From: Hirundichthys speculiger
Taxonomy: Eukaryota; Chordata; Actinopteri; Beloniformes; Exocoetidae
NCBI GenBank assembly: GCA_018398805.1
Contig: JAGFBZ010002264.1
Coordinates: forward strand, 112,226 to 176,225
Direction of reading: 5' to 3'
Length of the DNA: 64,000 bases
Shown here: piece after piece, positions 1 to 12,400 of the stretch
Layout of the letters: each line of letters begins with the position of its first letter
How positions within the stretch are numbered: the stretch's first letter is position 1
Notes under the pieces: model-generated
Told to the model about the DNA's origin: nothing
Database searches by the model: none
Seen by the model: only the letters and a program-made list of their open reading frames with translations
Position numbers and translations under genes: made by a program

Positions 1-79
1 GCGATTAATCGTGATTAATCAGGGAAATCATGCGATTAATCGCGATTAAAAATTTTGTAATCGTTGCTCAGCCCTAAAA
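1..79. mobile_element. Terminal fragment of a non-autonomous hAT-like element
   Basis: The window opens inside a repeat whose last ~75 bases (GCGATTAATCGCGATTAA, ending in CAGCCCT) match the right ends of two longer copies at 25803-26903 and 54695-55798. Only the terminal inverted repeat side is present; the rest lies left of the window. Assignment to hAT is from the AGGGCTGGGC-type termini and is an inference. Confidence 0.6.
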
Positions 80-1409
80 AACCCATCACTGGTGGACCAT
101 GAGCGTCGACCTTCAGCCTTCGCGGCGCCACATCACCTCCGTCTAATTTCCTCAGCACAGCCGTCTGTGCAACGGAGCCTCGTCTTCGGATTAAACAAAG
201 AAAATTAATGGCTTTGATTAATTAACCAATCATTCCACGGGGGGGGGAATCTCCCCGCAGCCCCGCGTCCGCGGCACGTGACCGGCGGGACCGGTCCGGC
301 TGCAGCTGCCGTGCCAGCAGAGCACACATCCATCATCCTCAGGGATCCTCAGACGGGGGGTTCGACCGTCCAACCGGACCACTCAGATAACTCATTACTG
401 CCAAGGAAATTAGAGCGCGGAGTCCATTAAAAAGAGATAAAAGCTGACAGATTTGCGGCGTCTCTGGCCACCGTCGCGGGCGGAGGATGCCCATAATGGA
501 GCTGAATTAAGCTGTGATAGATGCTGAGGACTTGTGGAGGAGGCAGACTGATAAACAACCGTTTATCCAGCTTTAGCGGCGACGCCGTCGACAGTCGGAC
601 TCACAACTGAGCGGAGACGTTTCTCTGATTGATCACCCGGCATCCGTGTCAGAAAAGTTCGTCCATCTGCCCCAAAACCATGACGCGCCAGAATAAAACG
701 TATTATTATCTGAACACCGCGGCTGCCGGTGAGAGATAGCAACTGCAGAGATCCCCGTGACCACGGAGATGAAGGCCTCCGCAGCACTGGAACTAATAAC
801 TCCCAGTTACCCAGAACCACAGGCAGAAACGCTGCTAAATGGGTCCTGGAGTCGGAGCGTTTCAGGTAGCCGTGGAGGCATCGCCATCCATCAACACGTT
901 ACCTTTGAACCGGCCCCGACAGCGGACATGGCGGCCCGTCTGTGACGAGCAGCGGAGAGAGAGCGCCCAGAGCGGCGAAACTCAGCAGGACCGGTGGACC
1001 GGGGCTCGCTGGGTTAGATATTCAGACACGTGAAAAATAACCCGCGGAGACCGGAGAACCCTGCAAGGGGACGGTGAACGGTGACTGATGAGAGGAGGTT
1101 TACTCAAATCATGACAAATAAAAACAGCTGTGCTTAAGGAAATTTCAGGATAAAAATTTCCTGAACATCAAAAAGAGAACAACTAAATAAACCCTTAATT
1201 TGGATGTTTTTTGGTGAAGAGGTGTGGTGTTACCACATTAAATTAAAGAAATTATCCCACACCTTCAGGGGGAAAAAGAAAAGGTTTTGATGATAATGAG
1301 TCTAGAAAAGAAATTCTAAAACAAATGTCATTACAGATTCAGACAACCCTCATTGTGTTTGGTTTATGTGGCAGCCGCCGTTTATAAGTCAACCAAAACA
1401 CAGGTGCCA

Positions 1410-2235
1410 ATTTTTTTTTTTTCAACCAAAAAAAATTCATCTGAACAGAATAAGACAAAAAAAAAATAAAATTATAAAGTAATGAAAAAAACAAAAATAA
1501 ATAAATTGAATAAAATAAAAAATAAATAAAAAACCAAAAAAGAAAAAAAAAAAAAAAACCCAAAATAAAGAAATAAAAAAAATAAAAAAATAAAAAATTC
1601 AAAAAAAAAATAAAATAAAACAAATAAAAAAACCCCAAAATAAAAAAAAAAACAAAAGTCAAAAAATAATCATAAAAACCAAAAAACCCTAAATCAAGAA
1701 AGTAAATTGAAACAAATACAAAAAAAAATAAAAAAAAATAAAAACAAGAAAACAAAAATTAAAGTAAAGAAAAATAAAAAAAAAGAAATAATTTGATGCA
1801 AAAACCCTAGATAAAAATAAGGAAAAATCAATTATAAAAATAAAAACAACAAATAAATAAACAACAACACAATTTTTATCAAGGTCTTTCTTTTTTTTCA
1901 AATCAATGAATCACCTTTTGTAAACACAAAAAACCAAAGAAAAAAAATAACATAAACCCTTAGTTTTATGAAAGGGTTTGATGTAAAAAATCGATAATCT
2001 CAAATTGGCCGTAATTTAGTTGAAAAAAAATTAAAAAAATCGTTGCATTTAAAAACTAAAAAAACAATTCAGAAAACAGTGTTAAAAAAATAAATAATGA
2101 CTAAATAAAAACAAAAATAATCAAAAAAAAAAGCAAAAATTTTAACAAAGAAACAGTTTTTTAAAAACAAAATGAAAAAACTGCAAAATAAAATTGAATA
2201 ATAAAAATAACAAAACAAAGATTTAGAAATAATCA
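1410..2235. repeat. A-rich low-complexity tract
   Basis: About 0.8 kb on the plus strand is built from degenerate AATAAAA-type words with little G or C. On the minus strand this yields open frames of almost pure Phe/Leu/Ile/Tyr, which are composition artefacts and not genes. Confidence 0.8.
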
Positions 2236-3855
2236 TACAACCAGTATTTTAAACTCAAAATATCCATTAATGATCTCATTAATCACAAATTTTGTTAAAC
2301 AAATCCAATGGACTTTAAGGGGAACAAAAACAGATATCTTGACACAAAACCATAAAAAACATAAAATGGAATTTCTAATGGAAAATAAATAATTCAAGCC
2401 AAGAGAGCAAATGCTTGTAGAGCTGCTCAAATTATTATCTTATCTTGATGGTCACTGGGAGCCAAAATTAATATCACAATTTTCAAAAGAAAGGAGTAAT
2501 TTCACAGCCCTGCAGACGTCTTTTCAGGAAAAAAATACCGCCAAGTGTCATACACGGCGGTGAAAGTATGATGGTTGGTGGCTGACCTCGGTCCATCTCT
2601 GAACAGTTCAGCTGAGCTACGGTCACAGCTCAACTACGTCTTTCATCGTCTCAATAATCATGTTTTCAGTCGGACCAACGCGCGTGAACGCACAGACCGA
2701 TTCAACTGAACTCAGCGTCTGAGCCAAAGACAACTCTCGAAGGAAACGGTCTGAAAGTGTCTTTAACCTCGGCACAGAGGAACTTCACACACTTATATTT
2801 CTGCTCAATAATTGAAGCTGCTCGTGAAGAACCTTGAAAATACTTTTGAGGTGAAGCCGTTTTGCTTTTATTGCGTAAATAACTCAGTGGAACGAGCCGC
2901 CGTCGCAACGAACCTCCCAGAAGTGAAGGCGAATAAAAGTGCTGTCTAATGTTTTATTTCCTCTCTCTCTGCTTAAACTCGAGCCCTGCTGATGCCGACG
3001 GCGGCATCGACCCGGCGGAGCTTCGACGGTCTGGTTTCGGACCTCTTCAAATCAAATATGACACCAGAGGCAGGTAATATTTGTCTCGGAAATAAGCTAA
3101 ATAAAATAAAAGGGCAGGGCATGGGGAGAAATGTCATTTTCCAGGCGGCGAGCTGAAACGAGCCAGCGATCAGTCGTGGGTCGCCACAGGAAACCGCCGG
3201 CTGGGGCGAGTGTTTGGACTTTCATTTAAACCGAACCGAGTGGAGAACCGATGGAAGACGTTCAACCTGTCATTAAAGACAGAAGCCGGCGTCGCAGAGT
3301 CCATCAGTATTCACGTGCACGGCCATGCACGTGTCAGCAGGAGGACGAGTCATGTTGTCATGTCGACGCAACGATCCCGCCGTTTGCAGAGCCCCCACGT
3401 TACCGAGCGCATCGCAGCGCCGAGACAAAAGCCGTGACAAGGTGCTGACGCCAGGACAGTGCGCCGCTGGTCTCCGTCTTTGTGACTTTAGCCAAAGTCG
3501 CCGTCTAATCAACTTTCAGATCGTCAGTGTGAAGGTTACAGTAGTGCTTTAGTGCAGATAAACCCCCCCCCCCCCCGCCACCCATCAACATTCCTGTCAG
3601 TGTCGGTGGGTCAGGCCCGATACGATATCCGTGGCCTTTTTCCAAGCTGCCTTACAACTGCTGCTGCTGCCAGTTTCAGCTGAGAGAGAGTCAGATGTCC
3701 TCCAGGAGGGAGAGACGCCTCAGCGCAGGACGGAGAGATGGCGTTCAGTTCATTATCTCTGAACGGCGGGGCGGCGTGAGACCGCTTTAATGCTCGCATG
3801 TCGTCGTCAATGTAGTCAACATCGTTTCTCTTGTGCAGTTCGTCTGCAGACGTCC

Positions 3856-5010
3856 GCAGTAGGGTTGGGAATAAAGAAACGGTTCCTGTAGAGAACCGGT
3901 TCCTTGTGTTTCAATTGGCAGTTTATCCAGTGATTCTCTTATCGATTCCAACCAGCACGAATCTCACGTAATTTACGCAAGTTACGCACAGTCAATTCCA
4001 GAAAGCACTTACGTGATTAAGTTACGTCGGTTTAGCACGTTAGCATTGCAGTTGTAAACAACAATGGCGCCCACCAGGTTCAAACGCTCCAAAGTTTGGC
4101 TTCACTTCACCAAAGAAAGATGGCAACAAGGCAACTAGCAGTCATTGTAAAGTGGAGATAACAGCGTCGGGAGGGAACACAGCTAACATGCAGAAACATT
4201 TGAACACACAACATGCGATAACGAGTGTCGTGTTTTTGACGCTTCGGACTGATGGATCTCAACCCAGCAGCAGTAGCCAAGCTAAGATCACCTCTGGTAA
4301 CTCTGGTTAGTAGCTATCCCGCTGCCTATGTGCTTCTTTGTAAAACACGCTATAACATATATAATCTTAGTTGATGATATTTGCTCGGGGGTCATGCTCT
4401 GGGTCTCTGTAAAGCGCCTAGAGACAATTGTCATTGTAACAGACGCTATATAAATAAAATTGAATTGAATTGAATTGAACATTAGCGCTACGCTATTAAA
4501 ACGAATGCCTTCTGCATTACATTTAGAAGATGACCGTGATGAGAGAGAGAGTCTGGCTGGTTCAGAGGCTGGAAGACATGATTATTTTACTGCTAAAGAA
4601 TTGTTAATTCTTCATAGTATTTGCAGATTTGCACTATGCACTGTTCCGTTGTATTTGATAGTATTTATCTTTCTTTATTATTATTATTTTTGAGTGCTTA
4701 GTGAGCTCATATATCCTTTTAAAAATGAAATTTTTTAATTTCTATTAGGAAAAATCTGTTAGTAAAATGTTCCACATTCTTGTGTATTTGCACAGTTACA
4801 TATTACAACAGTTAACACGTTATCCAGGCTTTGGGCCTCTTTTGACCTCGCTGTTGAGTTTGTAAGGTCGTGACTTCTAAGTAAAGAAAATTGATGCTAA
4901 TAAAACTGTTAGGTCTCCTTTTCCCCCAAAATTGAGTCAATAAAGAATCAAATGGTTAAACAGTATCGATAATGGAATTGGAAAAATCTAATCAATTCCC
5001 ATCTCTAGTC
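3856..5010. mobile_element. Decayed hAT-like element with BED-finger relic
   Basis: The left end reads TAGGGTTGGGAAT and the right end reads ATTCCCATCTCTA, an imperfect inverted pair. Near 4062-4225 the plus strand reads as a broken BED-type zinc-finger start, with KVWLHFT followed after an indel by NTANMQKHLNTQH, the usual layout of a BED finger in hAT transposases. The frame is interrupted, so this is a relic. The element holds a nested LINE/SINE 3' tail at about 4395-4480. Confidence 0.55.
4395..4480 (+). mobile_element. 3' tail of an L2-like LINE or dependent SINE, nested in the hAT relic
   Basis: The words TGTAAAGCGCCTAGAGACAA and GCTATATAAATAAA followed by tandem TTGAA units are typical of 3' ends of L2-clade LINEs and the SINEs that share their tails in fish. 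The 5' boundary was not found. It interrupts the hAT-like element at 3856-5010, so it is the younger insertion. Confidence 0.5.
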
Positions 5011-6423
5011 CGCAGAGGTAAACTCTGGACCCAACTAATCCCGTCGGAGATGTTTTCCTCTCAGCAGACAGGCTCCGTGTCATCTGCCGTTGTTCTTCAA
5101 TAACTGACGTTACATCGGTTCTGAAGTTGGACTGAACTGGACCGTGCATGGATTACAATGAACCCGGATCAGTTACGTGCATAAACTGAATGGACAAGAA
5201 ATAAATGTTCAGTTTTAGTACGTGGCGCGGTGTTTAAATAAAGACGTTGACTGATTTATTCAAGCGAACCGTTGCCCTGCTTCCATTTCAGCAGCAGGAG
5301 TCTGACAACCCACGTGTCGAATTGTCCTTGAACCCCTCGTCGCCCCTGACGCATTCATGGTTGCGTCTGTGACGGAGGAAGAGAGGAACGCGTGTGGCGG
5401 CTGGTATGACGCGCTACGAGTCATCAACAAGACCAGAAAATCCCGTAAACGTACCACCTGACGGATCTTTAACGGTTTGGCATTAATGACCTATTATATT
5501 TACTTATTTCCAGGAAAAGCGAGCGTCGCTGGAAGGTCAGAGCAGCGAGGGACGACAGAGAGCGGCGGTTTGTCCTTCAGCATGTGCCTGTTTAATTCAT
5601 TTCTGATTAGAGTCACCGGGCAGCTTTCCCGCCGCAACAAGGAGGGAGAGAAGAAGGGGGGAAACTCATTTCCTCACCCCGATCGATACCCTCACGTGTC
5701 TCACCTGCGCGCAGCTCTGAGAGGTCGTCGGCAGACGTGTCGCACCTCCAAGAGAAAAAAAAAAGCTGAATGGATGGCAGCGCACTGCAGCTATGACGGC
5801 GTGAGCTGCAGGACGCCACGCATGAGCGCCTTCACACGTGTGGGTGAGAACATGAGCCGAGCTGATGGGGGCGAGCGCGTGGCGAGTGCGCCACCTGCTG
5901 TCGGAGCGCTGAAGGACAGGATGATGCTGCCAGAGCTGTGACCTTTCGTTGTTCGTTTATTCCCTCCGCTACGGCGGAGACACTGCAGACTGTTGGGACA
6001 CATGCGGCTGAAAAAAGAGAGCAGGGCTTAATGAAAGGAGACGAGGAGACGAGGAGACGAGGTGTCCAGCGATGTGAATGAGGCTCAAGGTGATTCTGCT
6101 TTTAATTTCCCACCACGAGTTAACGGAGGCTCCAGAAAGGTATTCGCCGCGACAACCCCCCCTACACGCAACGCTCTGCAGAGGAGTGAACGGCCTTGTC
6201 GGGGCTCAAACAGGTAATTACAACCAGAGGCAATTTATTCATATATAATTACATCCAATTAAACCGCCCGCAGCCTTCCTTTGCAAACCCTTGATGAATT
6301 ACGCCACACAAGCGTCCGACTCCCCCGTAAATGTTCAGACCCCGCAAATGACAAAGGTGTCTGTGGTTAACTGGATGACGGGCGGCGAAGGGGGCAGGAC
6401 CTTGGAGGAAGGAACAAGATTAC

Positions 6424-9400
6424 CTTTGTTGAAGAACATGGAGGCCATCTGACCCATCTCGACCCGCTCCACGATGTCGAAGTGGTCCACGTGGCCCGAC
6501 CGCTCTGTGGAGACAAAGATGGCATACTTTGTAAGTAAGTTTTAAGAGTTTAAAACTCTCTGTTAGAGGTCTGTTAGAGGTCTTCGGAACAACCCGACCC
6601 GAATCAGGTCTCGGGTCCATTCAAAAGACGTGACTCCGGGTTCGGGTCTGAATCGGTAGTTAGTCTCAGGTCCGGTCGGTGCTCTCTGACAGGCTGGGTC
6701 CACGTTTACTCCAGAGAGGTAAAGATATTAGCGGTGGCAGCTAATGTCAGGACTCGGGACAGTTTAATTAATTATTCATTAACGTGGCGTGTTTGTAATG
6801 AAACAACCGTGTTGCCGTAGCGTGTTATTAGCGTGTTATTAGCGGTTTGCCCGGCAGCTGTAAAGCACAACGGATCACCAACATGACAACGCTGGATGAG
6901 AGAACATATTCACGACACGTCCTGACCGGTGTAGGCTATTAGCGTTAGCAGTTGCTACCAATAGCATCTGTATCCACAAAGAAAATAACGACGTGGATTT
7001 ATTGTTGTTTACATCACGTAGCCTATGTAGCAACTGAACCGGTAGAAGAAGACAACTTTAGGTAAGAAAATCAAGTTTTATTCAAGCTAGACAACTTTAA
7101 CATGAGCAACTATGGGCTGGATTGGCTCGGTTCTATTCGGGTAACTCGGTTCGGTTCGTGGTCGGAAACTAAGGACTTGGGTCGGGTCGGTTCCGGGTCC
7201 AAATATTGTGGGTCCATTCAGGTTTGGACTCCTTAACTTATGATAATAGCTCGGGTTGGGTCGGTTTCTGGTCGAATTTTCACAGGTCCATTCGGGTTCG
7301 GGTCCATGACAGTGGACCCGTGAAGACCTCTACCCCCAGTACCGATGCTCTTGAACTCTTCCAGATGTCATCGATGCTCCCTTCCCTCAGAGACCTTCGA
7401 ACGCCCATCAAACCCAACGTCAAATAAAAATGTTTTCCCGCCTTCATTCGCTTATTTTCGGCGAACACGACAGCTCCACAGCTCAGAGCAGAAGCTCTGG
7501 AAACGCATAGCGGGAGAAATGAAAAAAGGGGAGTCAATTTCTGAGATCAAAGTCAGCTTTACACGCTGAAGAGCATCATCGAGGCTTTAATAGAAAACAA
7601 GGGTGTGAATGCTCGGAGTATTTCCTCTGGAGAGGATCACATGCTTCAGAAAGTGTTTGAGAAGGTTTGGGGACCATTTAAAAAACTTGTGGGAAAACTC
7701 ATCTTAGCAGAGGACCCTGAAGATGTTTGATTGTTCTAGTTTGTTGCTGTAAACCTCAGTGTGCACTGATATGCATATTTTTCTTTTCTTTTTATATGTT
7801 TGTTTATGTGGCAAATTACAATTCAAAGGTTGCTGGGATGGTTACTTGTTTGTAATTATGAGTGTATCTACAGTCATGGAAAAAATGATTAGACCACCCT
7901 TGTTTTCTTCAGTTTCTTGTTCATTTTAATGCCTGGTACAACTAAAGGTACATTTGTTTGGACAAACATAACGATAACCACAAAGATTGCTCATAAGAGT
8001 TTTATTTAAGAGCTGATATCTTACCATTTTCCATGGTTTTCTTGATTATAACCTAAATCACTTAAGTTTTTACATCAATAGCTATGGCGTTGTACTGCCA
8101 AAAACACTGCTTTTATGCATTCAGTGTTTTCTTTTCTGTCTGTTTCAGTCACATGATGACGTTTAGTGGTACCAGGTATTAAAATGAACAAGAAACTGAA
8201 GAAAAAATGGTGGTCTAATAATTTTTTCCATGACTGTATGTATGTATGTATGGATTCTGCCGATCCTCCTCTCAGACAGCAATACTCACGAACGGACAGG
8301 ATGGGCTTCGTCTCCGGCTCCGATCGGCCCCGACCCCCGGCGTCGTCGTCCGAGTACTCGGAGGAGTCGCTGTCAGTCTGCGGAGGGAAGACACAAACGT
8401 GTGAAGCTCCATTTTGATTTCCCTCAGTCTCTGCAGGTCAATGTCAAATCAACGGTCAGATCTGGGACCGTTTGCTCCTCGATGCTCCGACACAAAGTCA
8501 AACTCGTGACCTCAGAGGAGGAAGTCACACATTTATTAAAGAGCTTAAAATATTACTGGATTCAGCTGGAGCTCCCTTAAAACTGTCCAAAGAGAGTAAA
8601 GTCATTTAATCGGATCATAATTTTGCGTCTCAGTGAGACTTCGGTCGCTGCAGAGCTCCGTCTTTTCACAAACGCGCCTCATTGTCATTTAAAACCCGCT
8701 TCATGGCGCCCAAACCGGCGGTGACGCAGACGGGTTGATCTCCAGCTCCTGTTTCTGTCTAATAAAAAGGTACATGGAGCCTTCGAGGACGACGCGTCAC
8801 TGGAAAAGAAATAAAAAAATAAATAAATACGCTGATGTTAATAGGTTTCCGCTTCCATCTCTAGCTCGTTTTCCATTACGTGGGAGGAAAACGCTGAGGA
8901 GCGCCGCGGCCATGAATCACGGGTGAGCGTTTGGGGGGCCGGCGTCCACGGGAGCAGAACTCCTCAACCGGAAACACGGCGACATTAGGCGAGATGACTT
9001 CTGCACCGAAAGGGAAACAAAAAAAAAAAAAAAAAAAAAAAAGAGCCAAAGGCCGAGCCATTTAGAGCGTGCAGCCTTCGTCAAAGCAAAAATGATTTAA
9101 GGCTTTGTTTTTCACTCTAATAATGGAGTTTGGCTCTACAGTCATCACTTCATCTATAGTTGTTTTTGTTTTTTTTAAATAGACAGGAGGAAAGAGGCAC
9201 CTTTAAACCATAAGGACGTGGTCACCTTCTAAATATTAAAATATACAGCTGTGCTCTTAAACGTTTGATTTCTACTGGATATAAAACACAGAAACGTTTC
9301 CCCGTAAAGAAGACGACATGTTGAAGAAGAGACGTCAGTGATGTGATAAACTCCACTGATGTGGACAGTCAGGTTCAGACCTGTAGACGTACCTGCAGAC

Positions 9401-12400
9401 GTACCTGTAGACGTACCTGCAGACCTACCTGCACCTGCTAAACCACAGGTGTCAAACTGATCCATCAAAGACCGCGTGGCTGCAGCAGCACAGCTGACTG
9501 GTTTAAATCAACCAACTAATTATCTTCACTAAAGGTCTGAACCAGTTCAGTTGATTGTATGAAGCTGTGTTTCTGCAAACCTGCAGCCACGCGACCCTTT
9601 AATGGATCAGTTTGACTCTGCGCTGAACTTTCAAGAGAAGAAGAAAAAGAGACGTAGGGATGCACGATAACTGTTTTTTAAAGCCGATACCGATAACCGA
9701 TAACACACACATATACCTAAGATCATTACATCAATACTATGAACAAAACCAAATATAGTTTTGACTTTTTAAATGAACAGATATTTCTTTTTTCCAATGA
9801 AATACTATTGTCAAGCCTCTCAAACATTTTCATAAATCTATCAAACAAACCTATTTGATATCTCACATTAACTTAAATAAGGTTCATTACTGACTGATAT
9901 AAAAAATAAAGGCTCTTTGAACTGATGGAAATACATGCATCAGAATTACTAACTGAAAAAGATTAACATTTAAAGGATTTTGACTTGTGATTCCATTTAA
10001 ATTAATACCTTTAATTAAAGTAAATGAGGTTCAGTAGTTTTTGTTTTTTTATTTTTTAATCTCATGGAAGCTTTAGATGAGAGGAATGAGGGGGAGGAGA
10101 GACTGCTGCTGGTTTGCGCACGTTAGCATTAGCTTCTGTTAGCTCACGTTAGCGTGATTTCAAAGCTCCATGGAAGTGATTGTTATGTTGTAGGTGGCTG
10201 ATCAGGTTTTACGTATTAAAGCTTGTGCTTCCCTCCTCGTAGAATTCACTCGGAGGATTCGTCACAAATAACCACCAAACTATCTTCTTCTGAAACTTTA
10301 ACAAAGTTCCACGCCGCCATGTTTGTTGTGATCAGCGATGTGCTGCAGGCTGCATTCAAGGTGGAACGTAAATTCCTCCGTTTCCTCGTTTGCTAGTCGT
10401 TCTTTCAGCCTTTTCTATTTTTTTCTTTTTTATGTGTTACATGTGGGAAAATACTGTGAATATTAATTAAAGTCAGCAACTACTAAAATTATTACCGAGT
10501 TAACGAGTTGTTTTCTGGCATGAGGGGGTATTCTTGATTTTCCTGATTGAGTAATCGTTTTTCTGATTATGCCAACGTCATTTGAACATAACATTCACTG
10601 CTGGTCATTCAAGGCTCAGAGGGAGCGAGACACTGCTGTGTTGACAGAAATATAAATGTTATCGGGGCTATTCGTCGTGATATCGGACTTATCGGGATGA
10701 CATCATAATTTCCTGTTATCGGCCCGATAGTTATCGTGAACCCCTAAAGAGACGGACTCTTGGACCAGAACTGACGCGCAATGAAGGAGGAGAAGAAAAG
10801 CACAACATTTCAACAACTCAAACACTCGAGAAATTAAAGCTCCCGCGTGGCGACGTGAAGCCGGACGAGACGCCGGCGACCGACCACGAGGAGAAGAAGC
10901 AGTGGAACCCCGTCTGGAGCTGGAGGACTGTCTCATACACCTGCCGTGACGGTACGTCAGCTCACCTCTTCCTGCTCTCGTCTCTTCCAGCGTAGCTGCG
11001 CGTTGGCCGCCGCCATCGCCTCGATTACAAACGTCGTGGTCATGTAGCTGATGGAGGAGGGAGGGAAGAGCAGGAGATCAGATGAGTTGGACAGAATATC
11101 AGGTGCACCGCCTGCAGTTCAAGACTCACCTCATGAACCCCAACACGCAGATCAGCGCCAAGCTGACCACCCAACCGGCCGTGGCGAAGGCTCTGGGCAT
11201 CGTCAGGGCCCCCGTTCCCACGATCAGATTGAACATGTACACCAGCCCCACCTGGGGACGGGAAACGAGGGGATGACATCACACCTAACCTCCCCGCGAC
11301 CTCTTAAGAGCATAAAATGGAGAAGCTAAAAACATGACTTTCAGCCACGGGTCTTTTGGATTTCCACCCAGGTCCAAACTAAAAAAGACAGACGGGGGCG
11401 GTTTAAAGTCGTCCTGGGGCATCTGACCCGGTCACACACATCACCTGAACCAGAAAGTGCGCTTAAGCTTAATTAAATCACTCCGTTAAAGGAGACATAT
11501 TCTGCCCTTTTGTCAAAGGTTGATTTAATTTTACTTTCCTTTTACTGCTTTTACAAATGAAATCCTGGTCAATATAATTTGGCTCTTGACAAGAATGTCC
11601 AAAAAAAAAAAAAAACCCTTCTTTAATAATGTAAAATAATGAATTAAAATTATATAAGGTAAAGTGAATGATTGCATAAGGTCAGGTGAGTATTTAGTAG
11701 ATGCAGTCACGGCTCTGAGTCTGTGTGGAACATCTGGAACATCTGGATGCATCTACGGGAACATTTCCTCCGTTCTTCCCTTTAAAGGCGGCTCGAGCTG
11801 CGTCAGGTTGCGTCTTGACTAGGGGTGAGTATTGGCAAGGACCTCGCAATACGACATGTATCATGATACTTGGGTCGTGATATGATATTATCACGATATC
11901 ACGATATATTGTGATATTCTACCCAGTTAATATCAAAATTAAAAGTAGAGATGAAAAATCAAGTTGCTGTACAGTGATCCCTTATTTTTCGCGGTTAATG
12001 GGGACTCGCGCCCCCCCCTTGCGAAAATCAATAGGGATGTCCCGATCACGTTTTTTGGGTCCCGATCCGATTCCGATCTTTTAATTTTGATGATCGGCCG
12101 ATTTCCGATTTTTTCCGATCCGATTTCACTTCTTTTGAGTGGGCAAACAGAGTTTAATTTCCCATGCATTTTATTTCCTGTGTACATTAATAAATAGGCC
12201 TGCATCCAAGCTGAGATTAATAGCTTTTATCATCTCATAAAATAAACAATAACTTATTTAAACACTCTTCTTTCTTTCTTTTTTGTTTGGGAGAATTATT
12301 ATAAAACACATTTAGTTACAGAACAGTGACTGTTCAACAGTCTCAGTACTAAAGAACATAGCACTCCATTTAAATAGCAGCAGGTGAACTTAGCTAGCAG

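Larger units (their letters stand above)
80..6423. other. tmem104 intron sequence (partial), mostly non-coding
   Basis: No exon was found on either strand in this stretch. Because the last tmem104 exon in the window ends at 6424 with a good donor, this is read as the 5' part of a long intron whose acceptor lies outside the window. It holds an A-rich low-complexity tract, a decayed hAT element and a short poly-C run at 3562-3577. The short open frames here have no recognisable motif. Confidence 0.6.

Noticed and set aside
1339..1901. Phe/Tyr-rich hydrophobic minus-strand frames
   Set aside because: Direct product of the A-rich tract; no real membrane-protein features.
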